Of a DNA stretch of 34,207 nucleotides, positions 16,283 through 25,333 are shown piece by piece (the stretch's first letter is position 1; every line of letters starts with the position of its first letter). Under the pieces are notes generated by a model. The model saw only the letters and a program-made list of their open reading frames with translations, was not told the DNA's origin and made no database searches. Position numbers and translations under genes: made by a program. The DNA is from Cytophagales bacterium (GTDB taxonomy: Bacteria > Bacteroidota > Bacteroidia > Cytophagales > CCMP332): assembly GCA_028279065.1 (NCBI GenBank), contig JANQSY010000129.1:1-34207 (forward strand), given 5' to 3'.

Positions 16283-16774
16283 ATGTTCAAGACTTCACTT
16301 TGTTCACTTTTGATCGTTTTTTTGTTGTCAGTGGTGTCCAGTTCTTTTGGCCAGGTCAAGGTTTTGAGCTTTGAAGAATTCGAAAGACAGCATTTAAATG
16401 CCGAGGGAGATACTCTTTTTGTGATCAATTTCTGGGCGACCTGGTGCCGGCCATGTGTGGCGGAGCTTCCTTACTTTTTGGAAGCCGAGGAGGAATTTTC
16501 CTCTGATGAATTCAAGTTGTTATTGGTGAGCCTTGATTTCAAAACAGACTTGGATTTAAAGGTCAAGCCCTTCCTTGAAAAGAAAGGTATAGGTTCAGAG
16601 GTGGTTTTATTGGATGACCTCGATTACAACAGTTGGATAGATAAGGTATCAGAAGAGTGGAGTGGAGCCATTCCGGCAACTCTATTTTTGAATCCTGAAA
16701 AAGGAATCTATATTTTTAAAGAAGGAGAATACGAAAAAGAAATATTGTTAAATCAAATCAGACAATTACTATGA
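16283..16774 (+). CDS. TlpA/ResA-like exported thioredoxin-fold protein
   Basis: From the ATG at 16283 the product has 163 residues with a signal peptide (MFKTSLCSLLIVFLLSVVSS, cleavage near SSFGQ). The thioredoxin active site is FWATWCRPCVAELP near residue 55, with the redox Cys pair CRPC. The cis-Pro region is AIPATLFLNPEKG near residue 135. Family members reduce periplasmic disulfides or support cytochrome c maturation. The frame is open 42 nt further upstream, but the internal ATG places the signal peptide at the N-terminus. The stop overlaps the start of the next thioredoxin-fold gene in ATGA, so the two are translationally coupled and may form a relay. Confidence 0.87.
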   Translation: MFKTSLCSLLIVFLLSVVSSSFGQVKVLSFEEFERQHLNAEGDTLFVINFWATWCRPCVAELPYFLEAEEEFSSDEFKLLLVSLDFKTDLDLKVKPFLEKKGIGSEVVLLDDLDYNSWIDKVSEEWSGAIPATLFLNPEKGIYIFKEGEYEKEILLNQIRQLL

Positions 16775-17370
16775 AATCAGTTGTTCTTATACTTTCAATT
16801 TTTGGCCTATTAGGATCATTCTCAGCCCAGGCAGGTTATGAGGTCGGGGAGGTTGTGAATGATTTTAGCTTAAAAAACATCGATGGGAATCAGGTCTCCC
16901 TATCGGATTATGGCGATGCAAAAGGGGTGATAGTGGTTTTCACCTGCAACCATTGTCCTTATGCAAAGCTTTACGAGGACAGGATCATAGAGCTTCATAA
17001 GACCTATTCTGCTCAGGGCTATCCAGTTATTGCGATTAATCCGAACGATCCGGAGAAGGTTCCGGAAGATTCCTATGAGAACATGAAGAAAAGGGCAAAA
17101 AAGAAGGGCTATCCTTTTGTTTATCTCTTTGATGACACTCAGAACGTAGCAAAGGATTTCGGCGCTACAAGGACCCCACATGTCTTTCTCTTGGAAAAAG
17201 CCAAGGTCAAGTACAAGGTGGCGTACATCGGGGCCATTGATAATAACCCTCAATCAGCAGAATCGGCAGATCAGTTCTATGTTAGCGATGCTATTGCATC
17301 CCTGGATTCAGATCAACCAGTCAAGGTTACCAATACCAAAGCTGTTGGGTGTACCATAAAATGGAAGTAG
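16771..17370 (+). CDS. exported AhpC/Redoxin-like thioredoxin-family protein
   Basis: This 199-residue protein has a signal peptide (MKSVVLILSIFGLLGSFSAQ) and a redoxin domain: NDFSLKNIDGNQVSLSDY, then GVIVVFTCNHCPYAKLYEDR with a CNHC motif in the peroxiredoxin/thioredoxin position near residue 54, and GATRTPHVFLLEK as the cis-Pro loop. This 'TCNHCPYA' group is widespread in Bacteroidota and often annotated as thioredoxin-family or redoxin protein; the substrate is unknown. A third Cys near the end (KAVGCTIKWK) could be a resolving residue. Its start overlaps the TlpA-like stop by four nt. It ends four nt before the convergent GH3 gene ends, leaving no room for a separate terminator. Confidence 0.87.
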   Translation: MKSVVLILSIFGLLGSFSAQAGYEVGEVVNDFSLKNIDGNQVSLSDYGDAKGVIVVFTCNHCPYAKLYEDRIIELHKTYSAQGYPVIAINPNDPEKVPEDSYENMKKRAKKKGYPFVYLFDDTQNVAKDFGATRTPHVFLLEKAKVKYKVAYIGAIDNNPQSAESADQFYVSDAIASLDSDQPVKVTNTKAVGCTIKWK

Positions 17371-17374
17371 CGTC

Positions 17375-18886
17375 CTAATTCGAAAAACCCAGGATCTCGT
17401 CTACATATTCCCTTGAATTTGAAAGTCGCGGAACCTTGTTCTGACCACCAAGTTTTCCGCGGCTTTTCATCCATTTATAAAAGGTGTCCCTAGGTACCAC
17501 GGAGATCTTAGGTGGTGCAAGGGCAATGTCTTTTTCCCTTTTGGCGTCATAATCTGAGTTCAAGGCCTTAAGAGTTTCATCAAGTACCCTACCAAATTTT
17601 TCTTTGGTATCAGGCTGTCGGTTGAATTCGATCACCCATTCATGGCCACCCCTTTTTCCCATATCAAGGTACACAGGAGCTGCAGTGTAATTTGTTATTG
17701 AAGCACCGGTTTCTTTACAGGCCTTTGAAACGGCATTTTCAGCATTATCGATCATCAGCTCTTCACCGAAAGCATTGATGAAGTGTTTGGTTCTTCCCGA
17801 AATGATCACCCGGTAGGGATCGGTGCTGGTAAACTTTACTGTATCGCCAAGATTATATCTCCAAAGCCCCGAGTTTGTTGAAATAATAACCGCATAATTG
17901 ACCCCTTCCTTTACCTCATGAAGGGGTACCGGTTTCTGGGAAGATTCGGATCCTGATGTTGGTAGAAATTCGTAGAAGATCCCGTGATCCAATAATAGCA
18001 TCATACCGTGGTCGTGTTCCTGATCCTGGATTGCAAAGTATCCCTCCGAGGCATTATAATTTTCCAGATAGTAGATCGGAGCGCCAATAAGTCTCTCAAA
18101 AAGGGGCCTGTAAGGTTCAAAGGAAACAGCACCATGCGAAAAGATCTCCAGGTTAGGCCAAACTTCTATGATGGATTCCTTGCCTTTCAATTCCAATATC
18201 CTTTGGAGCAAAACAGTGGTCCATGTCGGAACCCCGGTTATGCTGGTTACGTTCCTGTCCATGGTTTCTCTGGCCATCTTTTCGATCTTCTCTTCCCAGT
18301 GTTCCATTAGCGCAGTCTTGAAACTCGGAACTCGGACATATTGTGCCCAGATGGGAAGATTGGCCATAAGGACAGCCGAAACATCCCCGTATTGGGTTTT
18401 ACCATCAAGGTGATTAATGCTCCGACTCCCTCCGATGACCAGACCCTTTCCCAAAAAGGACTTGGAATTGGGACGGTTCTTCACGTACAGGCTTATCATG
18501 TCCTTGCCACCTTTGAAGTGATTATCCTCCAGAGCTTCAGGACTCACCGGAATAAATTTGCTTCTTGAATTCGTGGTCCCGGAGGATTTAGCGAACCAGC
18601 TGATCTTGGTTGGCCAAAGGACATTCTCCTCGCCCTTCATGGTCCTTTCGATCAATGGGAAAATATCCTCATAGGATGATACCGGAACCCGTCTGGCATA
18701 ATCTTCATATGAGCTTATGCTTTCATACCCAAAGTCTACCCCCCATTTGGTTTTTGATGCTTTGCTTATCAATTCATTAAAGACGGCTAGTTGAGATTCA
18801 ATTGGATTGGAGGCCATATGATCAAGGGCCTTTATCCTCCCCTCAAGTGCCAGCTTCATTATTCCATTGAATAAGGTAGAGATCAT
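17375..18886 (-). CDS. GH3 auxin-responsive promoter family protein (acyl-adenylate ligase fold)
   Basis: This 503-residue protein is of the GH3 family, ATP-dependent enzymes of the adenylate-forming type; in plants GH3 joins hormones to amino acids. All three nucleotide-binding motifs are seen: SSGTTNSRSKFIPVS near residue 103, YNASEGYFAIQ near 275, and LWRYNLGDTVKFTS near 335. The C-terminal lid ends KWMKSRGKLGGQNKVPRLSN. The bacterial substrate is unknown. The ATG at 18886 is preferred because it stands one nt past the lptB stop; the frame opens 36 nt further upstream inside lptB. It is the last gene of the msrB-lnt-suhB-recJ-lptB run, so a role with envelope lipids or LPS is a reasonable but unproven inference. 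Confidence 0.92.
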   Translation of the reverse strand: MISTLFNGIMKLALEGRIKALDHMASNPIESQLAVFNELISKASKTKWGVDFGYESISSYEDYARRVPVSSYEDIFPLIERTMKGEENVLWPTKISWFAKSSGTTNSRSKFIPVSPEALEDNHFKGGKDMISLYVKNRPNSKSFLGKGLVIGGSRSINHLDGKTQYGDVSAVLMANLPIWAQYVRVPSFKTALMEHWEEKIEKMARETMDRNVTSITGVPTWTTVLLQRILELKGKESIIEVWPNLEIFSHGAVSFEPYRPLFERLIGAPIYYLENYNASEGYFAIQDQEHDHGMMLLLDHGIFYEFLPTSGSESSQKPVPLHEVKEGVNYAVIISTNSGLWRYNLGDTVKFTSTDPYRVIISGRTKHFINAFGEELMIDNAENAVSKACKETGASITNYTAAPVYLDMGKRGGHEWVIEFNRQPDTKEKFGRVLDETLKALNSDYDAKREKDIALAPPKISVVPRDTFYKWMKSRGKLGGQNKVPRLSNSREYVDEILGFSN

Positions 18887-18887
18887 T

Positions 18888-19619
18888 TCAAACCTTTCTT
18901 TTAAGCTCGAAGTGTTTCCCAAGATACACTCTTCTTACCTGTTCATCTTCAGCAAGGTCTTCTGCACTTCCCGATTTCAGGATCCGTCCCTCAAAAAGAA
19001 GATATGCCCTGTCTGTGATCGAAAGGGTTTCATTGACATTGTGGTCTGTGATCAGAATGCCAATATTTCGGTTTTTCAATTGGGCTACTATTGATTGGAT
19101 CTCCTCAACAGCAATTGGATCAACCCCTGCAAATGGTTCATCCAGAAGAACAAATTTGGGATCCACGGCAAGAGCCCTTGCGATCTCTGTCCTTCTTCTT
19201 TCACCCCCTGATAGCACAACTCCTTTATTCTTTCTGACATGGGTAAGGCTGAACTCCTCAAGAAGTGACTCCATTCTTTCCCGCTGCTCCTTTTTGGAAA
19301 GCTTGGTCATCTCAAGGACTGCCTTAAGATTCTCCTCGACGGTAAGCTGACGAAAAACGGAAGCTTCTTGGGAAAGATAACCTACGCCTAATTGGGCCCT
19401 TTTGAACATCGGCAAAGGGGTTATCTCCTGGGTGTCTAAAAAGATCTTCCCCTCATTGGGTTTGATCAATCCCACGATCATATAAAAGGTAGTTGTCTTT
19501 CCAGCTCCATTTGGACCAAGCAAACCGACTATTTCACCCTGGTTTACGTGGACGCTTACTTTGTCAACAACGGTCCTTGCCCTATATTTCTTGATCAGGC
19601 TTTCTGCCCTTAATTCCAT
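18888..19619 (-). CDS. lptB: LPS export ABC transporter ATPase LptB
   Basis: LptB is the cytoplasmic ATPase of the LptB2FGC complex, which extracts lipopolysaccharide from the inner membrane and drives it to the outer membrane. The 243-residue protein has Walker [18 protein letters not shown] near residue 35, the Q-loop [19 protein letters not shown] typical of LptB, the signature [16 protein letters not shown], Walker [17 protein letters not shown] and H-loop ITDHNV. The C-terminus YLGKHFEL is also LptB-like. Its start overlaps the recJ end by 38 nt; its stop is one nt from the GH3 start. LptF/G, LptC and LptA are not in the window. Confidence 0.96.
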   Translation of the reverse strand: MELRAESLIKKYRARTVVDKVSVHVNQGEIVGLLGPNGAGKTTTFYMIVGLIKPNEGKIFLDTQEITPLPMFKRAQLGVGYLSQEASVFRQLTVEENLKAVLEMTKLSKKEQRERMESLLEEFSLTHVRKNKGVVLSGGERRRTEIARALAVDPKFVLLDEPFAGVDPIAVEEIQSIVAQLKNRNIGILITDHNVNETLSITDRAYLLFEGRILKSGSAEDLAEDEQVRRVYLGKHFELKRKV

Positions 19620-21330
19620 TTGAGAAAGGTTTTATATCCTTTATTTCAAGCTCCAATTTACTATCCCCCATGTAATTATTCTCGAAGACCGTAAACACCA
19701 TATCCTTTTTGCCCTCCCTTTCGAGAATTTCCCTGAGCTCAAACTTTTTAAAACCAATACAATCAAAAGCGATGCCTTTTTCTTCCTGATATATCCTGGC
19801 CTTAAGATGAAGTTCCTTTAGGATTCTGGGAGAGTAGAGATGCTTTACACCTTTGCTCAAAAAAACCGGCTTCATATTTCCAGGGCCAAATGGTTCCATC
19901 TGGCTTAAAACAGAATAAAACTTTCGATCTATTCCTTTAAATTCGATGAGGGCATCCACTTCGATCGAGGGTGTTGGAGTCCTGCCTTGTAGCCTTTCTT
20001 TTATGATCCCATCCAGCCTGGATCTGAATTCGGGGATCTTGTTGATCGGCATGGATATCCCGGCAGCAAATTCGTGTCCACCCCATTTTAAAAAAAGGTC
20101 ACTGCATTTTTCCAATGCCGAGTAAAGATCGAACTCCTGTATGGATCTAGCCGATCCCACCGCCTGATCGCCTTTTTTCGTAAGGATTATTGTTGGCCGG
20201 TAGAATTTCTCAATGCAGCGTGAAGCAACTATCCCCAACACCCCCTGGTGCCAATCCTCATGATAAACAACTGAGCAAAACGACTCGTCTGGGTGGGTGT
20301 CCTGGATCTCCCTTAGCGCCTGAAGAGTGGTTTCCTCATCGATATGCCTTCGAAGGGTATTTTGATCATGGATATACTGGCTCCTCTCCAGGGCTTCATT
20401 CATGTCCCTTGCAACAAGGACCTGAACCGCTCCAAATCCATGCTTCATCCTTCCAGCAGCATTTATCCGGGGAGCAATTCCAAAAACGATACTGGAAATT
20501 GTCAAAGTTTTTTTCTGGTCAAGACCCGAAACCTCCATCAGAGCCTTTAGGCCGGTGGAAGGATCTTCCTTGATCTTTTTAAGGCCATAAAATGCCAGTA
20601 TCCTGTTCTCCCCAATAATCGGTACAATATCCGCTGCGATACTAACCATTACAAGATCAAGAAAATCTAAGGCATGATTCTTTTGATTCTTGATTTGTGA
20701 GTCCAGGGCCTGCATCAGTTTAAACCCTATTCCGCAACCTGAAAGCTCCTTGAAGGGGTACTTGCATTCATCTTGCTTCGGATTTAGGATGGCATGGGCC
20801 TTAGGGAGGTTCTCCCCGGGAATATGATGATCACAGATGATCAGATCGATGCCTTTGGAAGCTGCGTAATCTGCAATCTCAATTGCCTTAATACCGCAAT
20901 CCAAGGCAATAATGACCTTGCAATCCAACTCCAGGGCTGTATCTATCCCATCCTTGGATATACCATATCCCTCTTTATACCTGTCTGGGATATAATAGTG
21001 GACATGGTCAAAAAACCTTTTCAGGTAAAGAGATAAAGCCGACACAGCGGTAGTCCCATCAACATCGTAGTCGCCATAGACCATGATTTCTTCCTTTTGC
21101 TCTATTGCTGAGGTTATCCTCATAACAGCTTCCAGCATTCCTTTCATTTCAAATGGATCATGTAGGTCATCCAGGCTGGGTCTGAAAAAGGCTTTAGCCT
21201 TTTCAAAATCATCAATTTTCCTTTGGACTAGTACCGAAGCCAAAGCCGGGTGAACACCCAGACTTTTTACAAGACTGTCAACTTGTTTTTTGGAGGGCTG
21301 CTCTTTTATCTTCCATAAAAACTCTTTCAT
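19582..21330 (-). CDS. recJ: single-stranded-DNA exonuclease RecJ
   Basis: RecJ degrades single-stranded DNA 5' to 3' in RecF-pathway recombination, mismatch repair and base excision repair. The 582-residue product shows the DHH phosphoesterase motifs: [20 protein letters not shown] near residue 83, IALDCGIKA near 135, [20 protein letters not shown] near 162 (the DHH triad), [13 protein letters not shown], and the DHHA1 motif [13 protein letters not shown] near 412, followed by an OB-fold region. I chose the ATG at 21330, eight nt after the suhB stop, over an upstream ATG at 21354 that lies inside suhB. Its 3' end overlaps lptB by 38 nt, so the two are translationally linked despite different roles. 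Confidence 0.96.
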   Translation of the reverse strand: MKEFLWKIKEQPSKKQVDSLVKSLGVHPALASVLVQRKIDDFEKAKAFFRPSLDDLHDPFEMKGMLEAVMRITSAIEQKEEIMVYGDYDVDGTTAVSALSLYLKRFFDHVHYYIPDRYKEGYGISKDGIDTALELDCKVIIALDCGIKAIEIADYAASKGIDLIICDHHIPGENLPKAHAILNPKQDECKYPFKELSGCGIGFKLMQALDSQIKNQKNHALDFLDLVMVSIAADIVPIIGENRILAFYGLKKIKEDPSTGLKALMEVSGLDQKKTLTISSIVFGIAPRINAAGRMKHGFGAVQVLVARDMNEALERSQYIHDQNTLRRHIDEETTLQALREIQDTHPDESFCSVVYHEDWHQGVLGIVASRCIEKFYRPTIILTKKGDQAVGSARSIQEFDLYSALEKCSDLFLKWGGHEFAAGISMPINKIPEFRSRLDGIIKERLQGRTPTPSIEVDALIEFKGIDRKFYSVLSQMEPFGPGNMKPVFLSKGVKHLYSPRILKELHLKARIYQEEKGIAFDCIGFKKFELREILEREGKKDMVFTVFENNYMGDSKLELEIKDIKPFSNGIKGRKPDQEI

Positions 21331-21338
21331 AATACATT

Positions 21339-22139
21339 TTAAGTAGGACCCCAATGGTCATTGAACATCTGCAGGAGTTCAGGATGGAGCTTATTAGCTG
21401 CAAAGATCTCCTTTCCAAAAAGATAATCCTTTTTGCCCTTAAAATCACTAACAATTCCCCCAGCCTCCTCCACAAGTAATGAACCGGCAGCCACATCCCA
21501 TGAATTTAATCCTATCTCAAAAAATGAGTCAAATCTTCCTGCCGCCACATAGCTGAGATCAACAGCCGCCGACCCCAATCTCCTTACCCCATGTGTTTCC
21601 CTTAAGAAATGTTTTATGGCTTTCATATAGGAATCGAATCCATCAAAATCATAGTAAGGGAAACCGGTAACCGATAAGGTGTTTTTTATGTCTTGCTGAT
21701 CGCTAACATAAATGCGAGAATCACCTAAAAAAGCCCCTCCTCCTTTGATGGCAGAAAAACATTCTCTTTTCCCGACCTCATATACAACTCCTACCAGAAC
21801 GTCATTCTTGTTTGCAAGAGCTATGGAAATTGAAAAGATTGGAAGACCATGGATAAAATTGGTCGTTCCATCCAATGGGTCTATGATCCAAAAAAACTCC
21901 TCTAGCGGCATTTTGCCCGAAAGACTCTCTTCCGCTATAAAACCAGCCTTAGGAAGTATTTCCCCTAAGCCTGAAATGATCTTCTTTTCGGATTCCTTAT
22001 CAACATAGGAAACCAGGTCCTTGAAGTTGTTTTTGAAAGTCGCTCTGTCCCTTTGGAAATTTTTGGATTCATTTTCGAGGTAGTTCCCTGTTTCTATGGC
22101 AATACCTTTCACCTGTTCACAGATCTGTACCAGGTTCAT
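21339..22139 (-). CDS. suhB: inositol monophosphatase family protein (SuhB-like)
   Basis: This 266-residue Mg2+-dependent phosphatase belongs to the inositol monophosphatase family. The metal-binding and catalytic motifs are intact: GFIAEESLSG (Glu pair) near residue 68, WIIDPLDGTTNFIHGLPIF near 83, and GLNSWDVAAGSLLVEEAGG near 208. Substrates in bacteria include myo-inositol-1-phosphate; SuhB also takes part in rRNA antitermination in E. coli, and other family members hydrolyse 3'-phosphoadenosine phosphate or sugar phosphates. The exact role here cannot be separated by sequence, so the symbol is by best resemblance. The start overlaps the lnt stop by four nt; recJ follows after eight nt. 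Confidence 0.9.
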   Translation of the reverse strand: MNLVQICEQVKGIAIETGNYLENESKNFQRDRATFKNNFKDLVSYVDKESEKKIISGLGEILPKAGFIAEESLSGKMPLEEFFWIIDPLDGTTNFIHGLPIFSISIALANKNDVLVGVVYEVGKRECFSAIKGGGAFLGDSRIYVSDQQDIKNTLSVTGFPYYDFDGFDSYMKAIKHFLRETHGVRRLGSAAVDLSYVAAGRFDSFFEIGLNSWDVAAGSLLVEEAGGIVSDFKGKKDYLFGKEIFAANKLHPELLQMFNDHWGPT

Positions 22140-23770
22140 TTTTTCTTTTTTGTAATTGTCCGGGTTAAAGCCGAAAAAAGAAATGCTATGCTTAGGAAAA
22201 GTGAGATCCTTCCCAGATAATCTCCATGCCTGGCATAGAAAGTCAATTCCTTATTGAACTTTACTTTTTCCGAAAATGAAGTCTGGACCCAATAGTCGGT
22301 CCTTTTTTTGACAACGCCTTGCTGGTCAATGACGCAGGAGATACCGGTATTCGCAGATCTTATTACAGGTCTCCTGAATTCTATAGCTCTTAATCTTGCA
22401 TAGGACATATGCTGCCTGTACCCAGGGGTATCGCCCCACCAGGCATCATTGGTGATCACTCCAATGGCTCCGGCTCCTCCTCTAATATAGTTGGCCATAA
22501 AATCCCCATATATCGATTCATAACAAATTGCTGGGGCCATGCTAAGTCCGCTGGCATTTGTAATATTGGTCCTTTCCTTTTGTCGCCCGAACTCCCCTGA
22601 GGTTCCTCCCAGATCAATTGCGAGTTCGTGAACGAAGAAGAGAAATTCGCTATAAGGCATGATCTCTACTCCGGGGACCAATTTTGATTTATGATAGATG
22701 GTGGACGGATGACCCTTTTGATATGAAAAAGCGGTGTTGAAAACATCATAATAGCCAAATCCTTCATAGAACCTTGCACTTCTGGTCTTGGGCTCATTTC
22801 CGTATCGGGTGTAGGTGGTCAACCCGGTAATTATTGTCAGGTTTGGATTTTCATCTACGAATTTCAGGATGCGGTCCACATAGTCATTCTCGAAAAGGAA
22901 TTCTTCTTCGATCTGGTCATCAATTGCTGTTTCCGGCCAAAGAAGAAATTCTGTATCGGCCTCCAATACCGATTCGGATAGCTCGAAGAAAATATCCAGC
23001 TGTTTTTCAAAGGGAATGAAATTTTCGGACTGCTTGAACTTTTGGGTATAGGGATCTATGTTCGGCTGGATCACTGCGATCTTCACATCTTTTCCTTCAT
23101 CAGAGGATATGATCCAAATGGAAAGGGAAAAAATTAGGGGAATCAGAAACAGGAGTGATGGCTTATAATAAGACCTTCGAAGAGCTCCATTTTTTATCAA
23201 ATGAAACAGGCTAAGGTTCAGGGCAAGGATCCAAAAACTCCCTCCCAGAACCCCGGTGTATTCATACCATTGTACCAAAATGGGATACTCGGAAAAAGCA
23301 TTTCCCAGGGTTAGCCAGGGCCAGGATAATTCCCAACTAAGGTGAATGTATTCAAACCCTATCCAATAAAAGATCAGGGATAGATATCCTGTATAATTGT
23401 TGGTAGCCCTCTTTGTGAATCGATATGCCAAAAGTGGGGTGGATTGTAGTAAAGCATTTGCAGTAAAGGCAACAATTGCAACAGGGGTAGAATTATATAC
23501 CCACCATGTGGTCAGGACATTCCATAATAAGAGGGAAAGGTATGCGAACAGAAAGAACTTAAAACCTTGTCCTTTTCCAGCTCTTTCTTCAATAAAGAGT
23601 AAAGGAATGAACGCAGAGAACAGGAAAATTGGTGATCCGGAAACCGGCCAGGAGATCCAGAATAAGATGCCGGACAAAAGGGATAGGCCCAGATTTGAAT
23701 TTAGAAAAGTGAGGATCCTATTTCTGGGCAGTTCCAATCTTCGTTTCAATTTTGCCCAAAGGTATTTCAA
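22136..23770 (-). CDS. lnt: apolipoprotein N-acyltransferase Lnt
   Basis: Lnt adds the third acyl chain to the N-terminal Cys of lipoproteins, the last maturation step before Lol sorting, and works in the inner membrane with its active site facing the periplasm. The 544-residue protein has about six N-terminal membrane helices, a periplasmic nitrilase-like domain and a final helix near residue 520. The Glu-Lys-Cys triad is present: FLLWPETAIDDQ near 277, YHKSKLVPGVEIMPY near 360, and APAICYESIYGDF near 413. Another signature is GVITNDAWWGDTPGYRQHM. Length is normal for the family. It lies 27 nt after msrB and overlaps suhB by four nt. Two lipoprotein genes of the window (msrB, the M1 peptidase) would be its substrates. 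Confidence 0.96.
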   Translation of the reverse strand: MKYLWAKLKRRLELPRNRILTFLNSNLGLSLLSGILFWISWPVSGSPIFLFSAFIPLLFIEERAGKGQGFKFFLFAYLSLLLWNVLTTWWVYNSTPVAIVAFTANALLQSTPLLAYRFTKRATNNYTGYLSLIFYWIGFEYIHLSWELSWPWLTLGNAFSEYPILVQWYEYTGVLGGSFWILALNLSLFHLIKNGALRRSYYKPSLLFLIPLIFSLSIWIISSDEGKDVKIAVIQPNIDPYTQKFKQSENFIPFEKQLDIFFELSESVLEADTEFLLWPETAIDDQIEEEFLFENDYVDRILKFVDENPNLTIITGLTTYTRYGNEPKTRSARFYEGFGYYDVFNTAFSYQKGHPSTIYHKSKLVPGVEIMPYSEFLFFVHELAIDLGGTSGEFGRQKERTNITNASGLSMAPAICYESIYGDFMANYIRGGAGAIGVITNDAWWGDTPGYRQHMSYARLRAIEFRRPVIRSANTGISCVIDQQGVVKKRTDYWVQTSFSEKVKFNKELTFYARHGDYLGRISLFLSIAFLFSALTRTITKKKK

Positions 23771-23797
23771 AAAACACCATCGGGATAAAAGGCCGAT

Positions 23798-24274
23798 TTA
23801 CCTTTTTTTGAAATCCAGGGAAACTGAATTGATGCAATACCTATATCCGGTAGGCCTTGGCCCATCTTCAAATACATGCCCCAGGTGGCCTTCGCAATTC
23901 GAACAGACAACCTCTGTTCTTAGCATTCCATATGAACGGTCCATCACCATGGATACATTTCCAAGGGTATCATAGAAGCTGGGCCAGCCTGATCCTGATT
24001 TGAATTTGGTCTTACTATCAAATAGTTCAGCACCACAGGCTCCGCATACATATACCCCATCCTCCTTGTTGTCCCAATATTCTCCGGTGAATGCCCTTTC
24101 GGTTCCTTTGTTTCTCAGAACATCATATTCTTCCTGAGTAAGAATTGATTTCCATTCCTCCTCGCTAAGTTCTTTCGGGTTATTGGGTTTTTCCTTGGAT
24201 GTAGATTGTGTTTGCCCACAAGCACTAAACAAGGCCAAAAAAGAAAAGACTATTGCCAAAAACGATCCTTTCAT
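23798..24274 (-). CDS. msrB: peptide-methionine (R)-S-oxide reductase MsrB, lipoprotein form
   Basis: MsrB reduces methionine-R-sulfoxide in oxidised proteins. From the ATG at 24274 the product has 158 residues and begins with a lipoprotein signal ([19 protein letters not shown], then GQTQ), so this copy acts in the periplasm, attached to a membrane. The MsrB domain starts at [20 protein letters not shown]. It has both zinc pairs ([11 protein letters not shown] and [14 protein letters not shown]), the catalytic Cys in [12 protein letters not shown] and the substrate pocket [12 protein letters not shown]. The open frame extends 39 nt further upstream, but the internal start exposes the signal. 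It is the first gene of the run that continues with lnt. Confidence 0.96.
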   Translation of the reverse strand: MKGSFLAIVFSFLALFSACGQTQSTSKEKPNNPKELSEEEWKSILTQEEYDVLRNKGTERAFTGEYWDNKEDGVYVCGACGAELFDSKTKFKSGSGWPSFYDTLGNVSMVMDRSYGMLRTEVVCSNCEGHLGHVFEDGPRPTGYRYCINSVSLDFKKR

Positions 24275-24309
24275 GGTTTTTGCTTTTAAAGATGGTAGCA
24301 TTTGCTGTG

Positions 24310-24326
24310 CCAAATTGTCGATTTGG
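24310..24326. repeat. short inverted repeat between divergent msrB and LytS-like genes
   Basis: CCAAAT (24310-24315), five nt, then ATTTGG (24321-24326) form a perfect palindromic pair in the 78-nt gap between two divergent start codons. A weak -7-like sequence for the plus gene (TATTTTCG, 24339-24346) lies 12 nt downstream, so the repeat falls in the -33 region. It could be an operator or chance; no LytTR-type direct repeat is evident. Confidence 0.3.
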
Positions 24327-24352
24327 GGGCAATAACATTATTTTCGAAACTC

Positions 24353-25333
24353 ATGGACAAAATTCTTTATCTGGATGATGAGTCAGCCAATCTTTCAGCA
24401 TTCAAGGCCTCCTTCAGGCATGATTTTGACATAACAATTTCGGGAGATCCAAAGGAGGCTCTGGAGTTATGCAAAAAGGAAAACTTTAAGGTGGTTTTAA
24501 GTGATCAGCGAATGCCAAATGTATCTGGATCGGTTTTTTTCCAGCAATTGATTGACATTGATCCCAAACCTATCAGGGTATTGATCACCGCTTATTCCGA
24601 CCCCCGATCCCTGAAGGAGGCGGTAAATTTGGGTCAGATATATTTCTTTATACAAAAGCCTTTTGAACAAGAGGAAATGCAGGCGATCATTTCCCGGGCC
24701 ATTTCAGAATATGACCTTAGGGAAAGGAATCAGGGGCTGGAATTGAGGAATGAGCGGATCGAAAAGGAAAAGGTGCGGGCTGTATTACATAACCTACAGA
24801 ATCAGGTAAACCCTCATTTCCTTTTCAACAGCCTGAATATGCTACATGCCCTGATCGGAAAAGACCAGGAAAAAGCCAAAGAATATGTGCTGCAGCTTTC
24901 CGACTTCCTGAGAATAAGCCTGGAGCATAAGGACATGGACACAGCTCCGCTGATCAAAGAGCTGGCTACGATCTCAAAATACCTTTTCATTCAAAAAATA
25001 CGTTTTGGGGAAGCCATTCGAATAAGGCAGAAGATCGAGGATAAATATCTTGACCGTGAGCTCCCGGTCATGGCCTTGCAGATCTGCATAGAGAATGCCA
25101 TAAAGCATAATGCGATGAACAAGGATGAACCTTTGGAGATCTCGATATCAGCATCCACTTCGGGAATAACGATCAGCAATCCCTTTCGCCCAAGAGGACA
25201 GGATCCGGTATCCTCGGGAGTAGGTCAGGAAAATTTGATCTCAAGGTATCGCTTGTTTGGGTCTGAACTTCCTATTTTCGGACCAAGAGAGGGGGTATAC
25301 CGATCCTGGCTTCCTTTTCTTGAAACAAAATGA
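24353..25333 (+). CDS. soluble receiver-domain LytS-type histidine kinase
   Basis: From the ATG at 24353 the product has 326 residues. Residues 1-118 form a CheY-like receiver domain (acidic pair D8-D9, phospho-acceptor D51 in LSDQRMP, T79, K102 in FIQKPF). A coiled-coil stretch (about 120-145) leads to the LytS-type His_kinase motif VLHNLQNQVNPHFLFNSLN, with phospho-His at H155. The ATPase domain has the N-box LQICIENAIKHN and a late GVGQENLISRYRLFG. There is no membrane segment, so the input is probably phosphorylation of the receiver by another kinase or a cytosolic signal. Its stop overlaps the LytTR regulator start by four nt; the two form a pair. The extended open frame upstream (to 24302) overlaps msrB regulatory DNA and is not used. 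Confidence 0.88.
   Translation: MDKILYLDDESANLSAFKASFRHDFDITISGDPKEALELCKKENFKVVLSDQRMPNVSGSVFFQQLIDIDPKPIRVLITAYSDPRSLKEAVNLGQIYFFIQKPFEQEEMQAIISRAISEYDLRERNQGLELRNERIEKEKVRAVLHNLQNQVNPHFLFNSLNMLHALIGKDQEKAKEYVLQLSDFLRISLEHKDMDTAPLIKELATISKYLFIQKIRFGEAIRIRQKIEDKYLDRELPVMALQICIENAIKHNAMNKDEPLEISISASTSGITISNPFRPRGQDPVSSGVGQENLISRYRLFGSELPIFGPREGVYRSWLPFLETK

Noticed and set aside
20190-20573. 127-residue plus-strand frame inside recJ
   Set aside because: Antisense shadow of the conserved RecJ core; no coherent motif.
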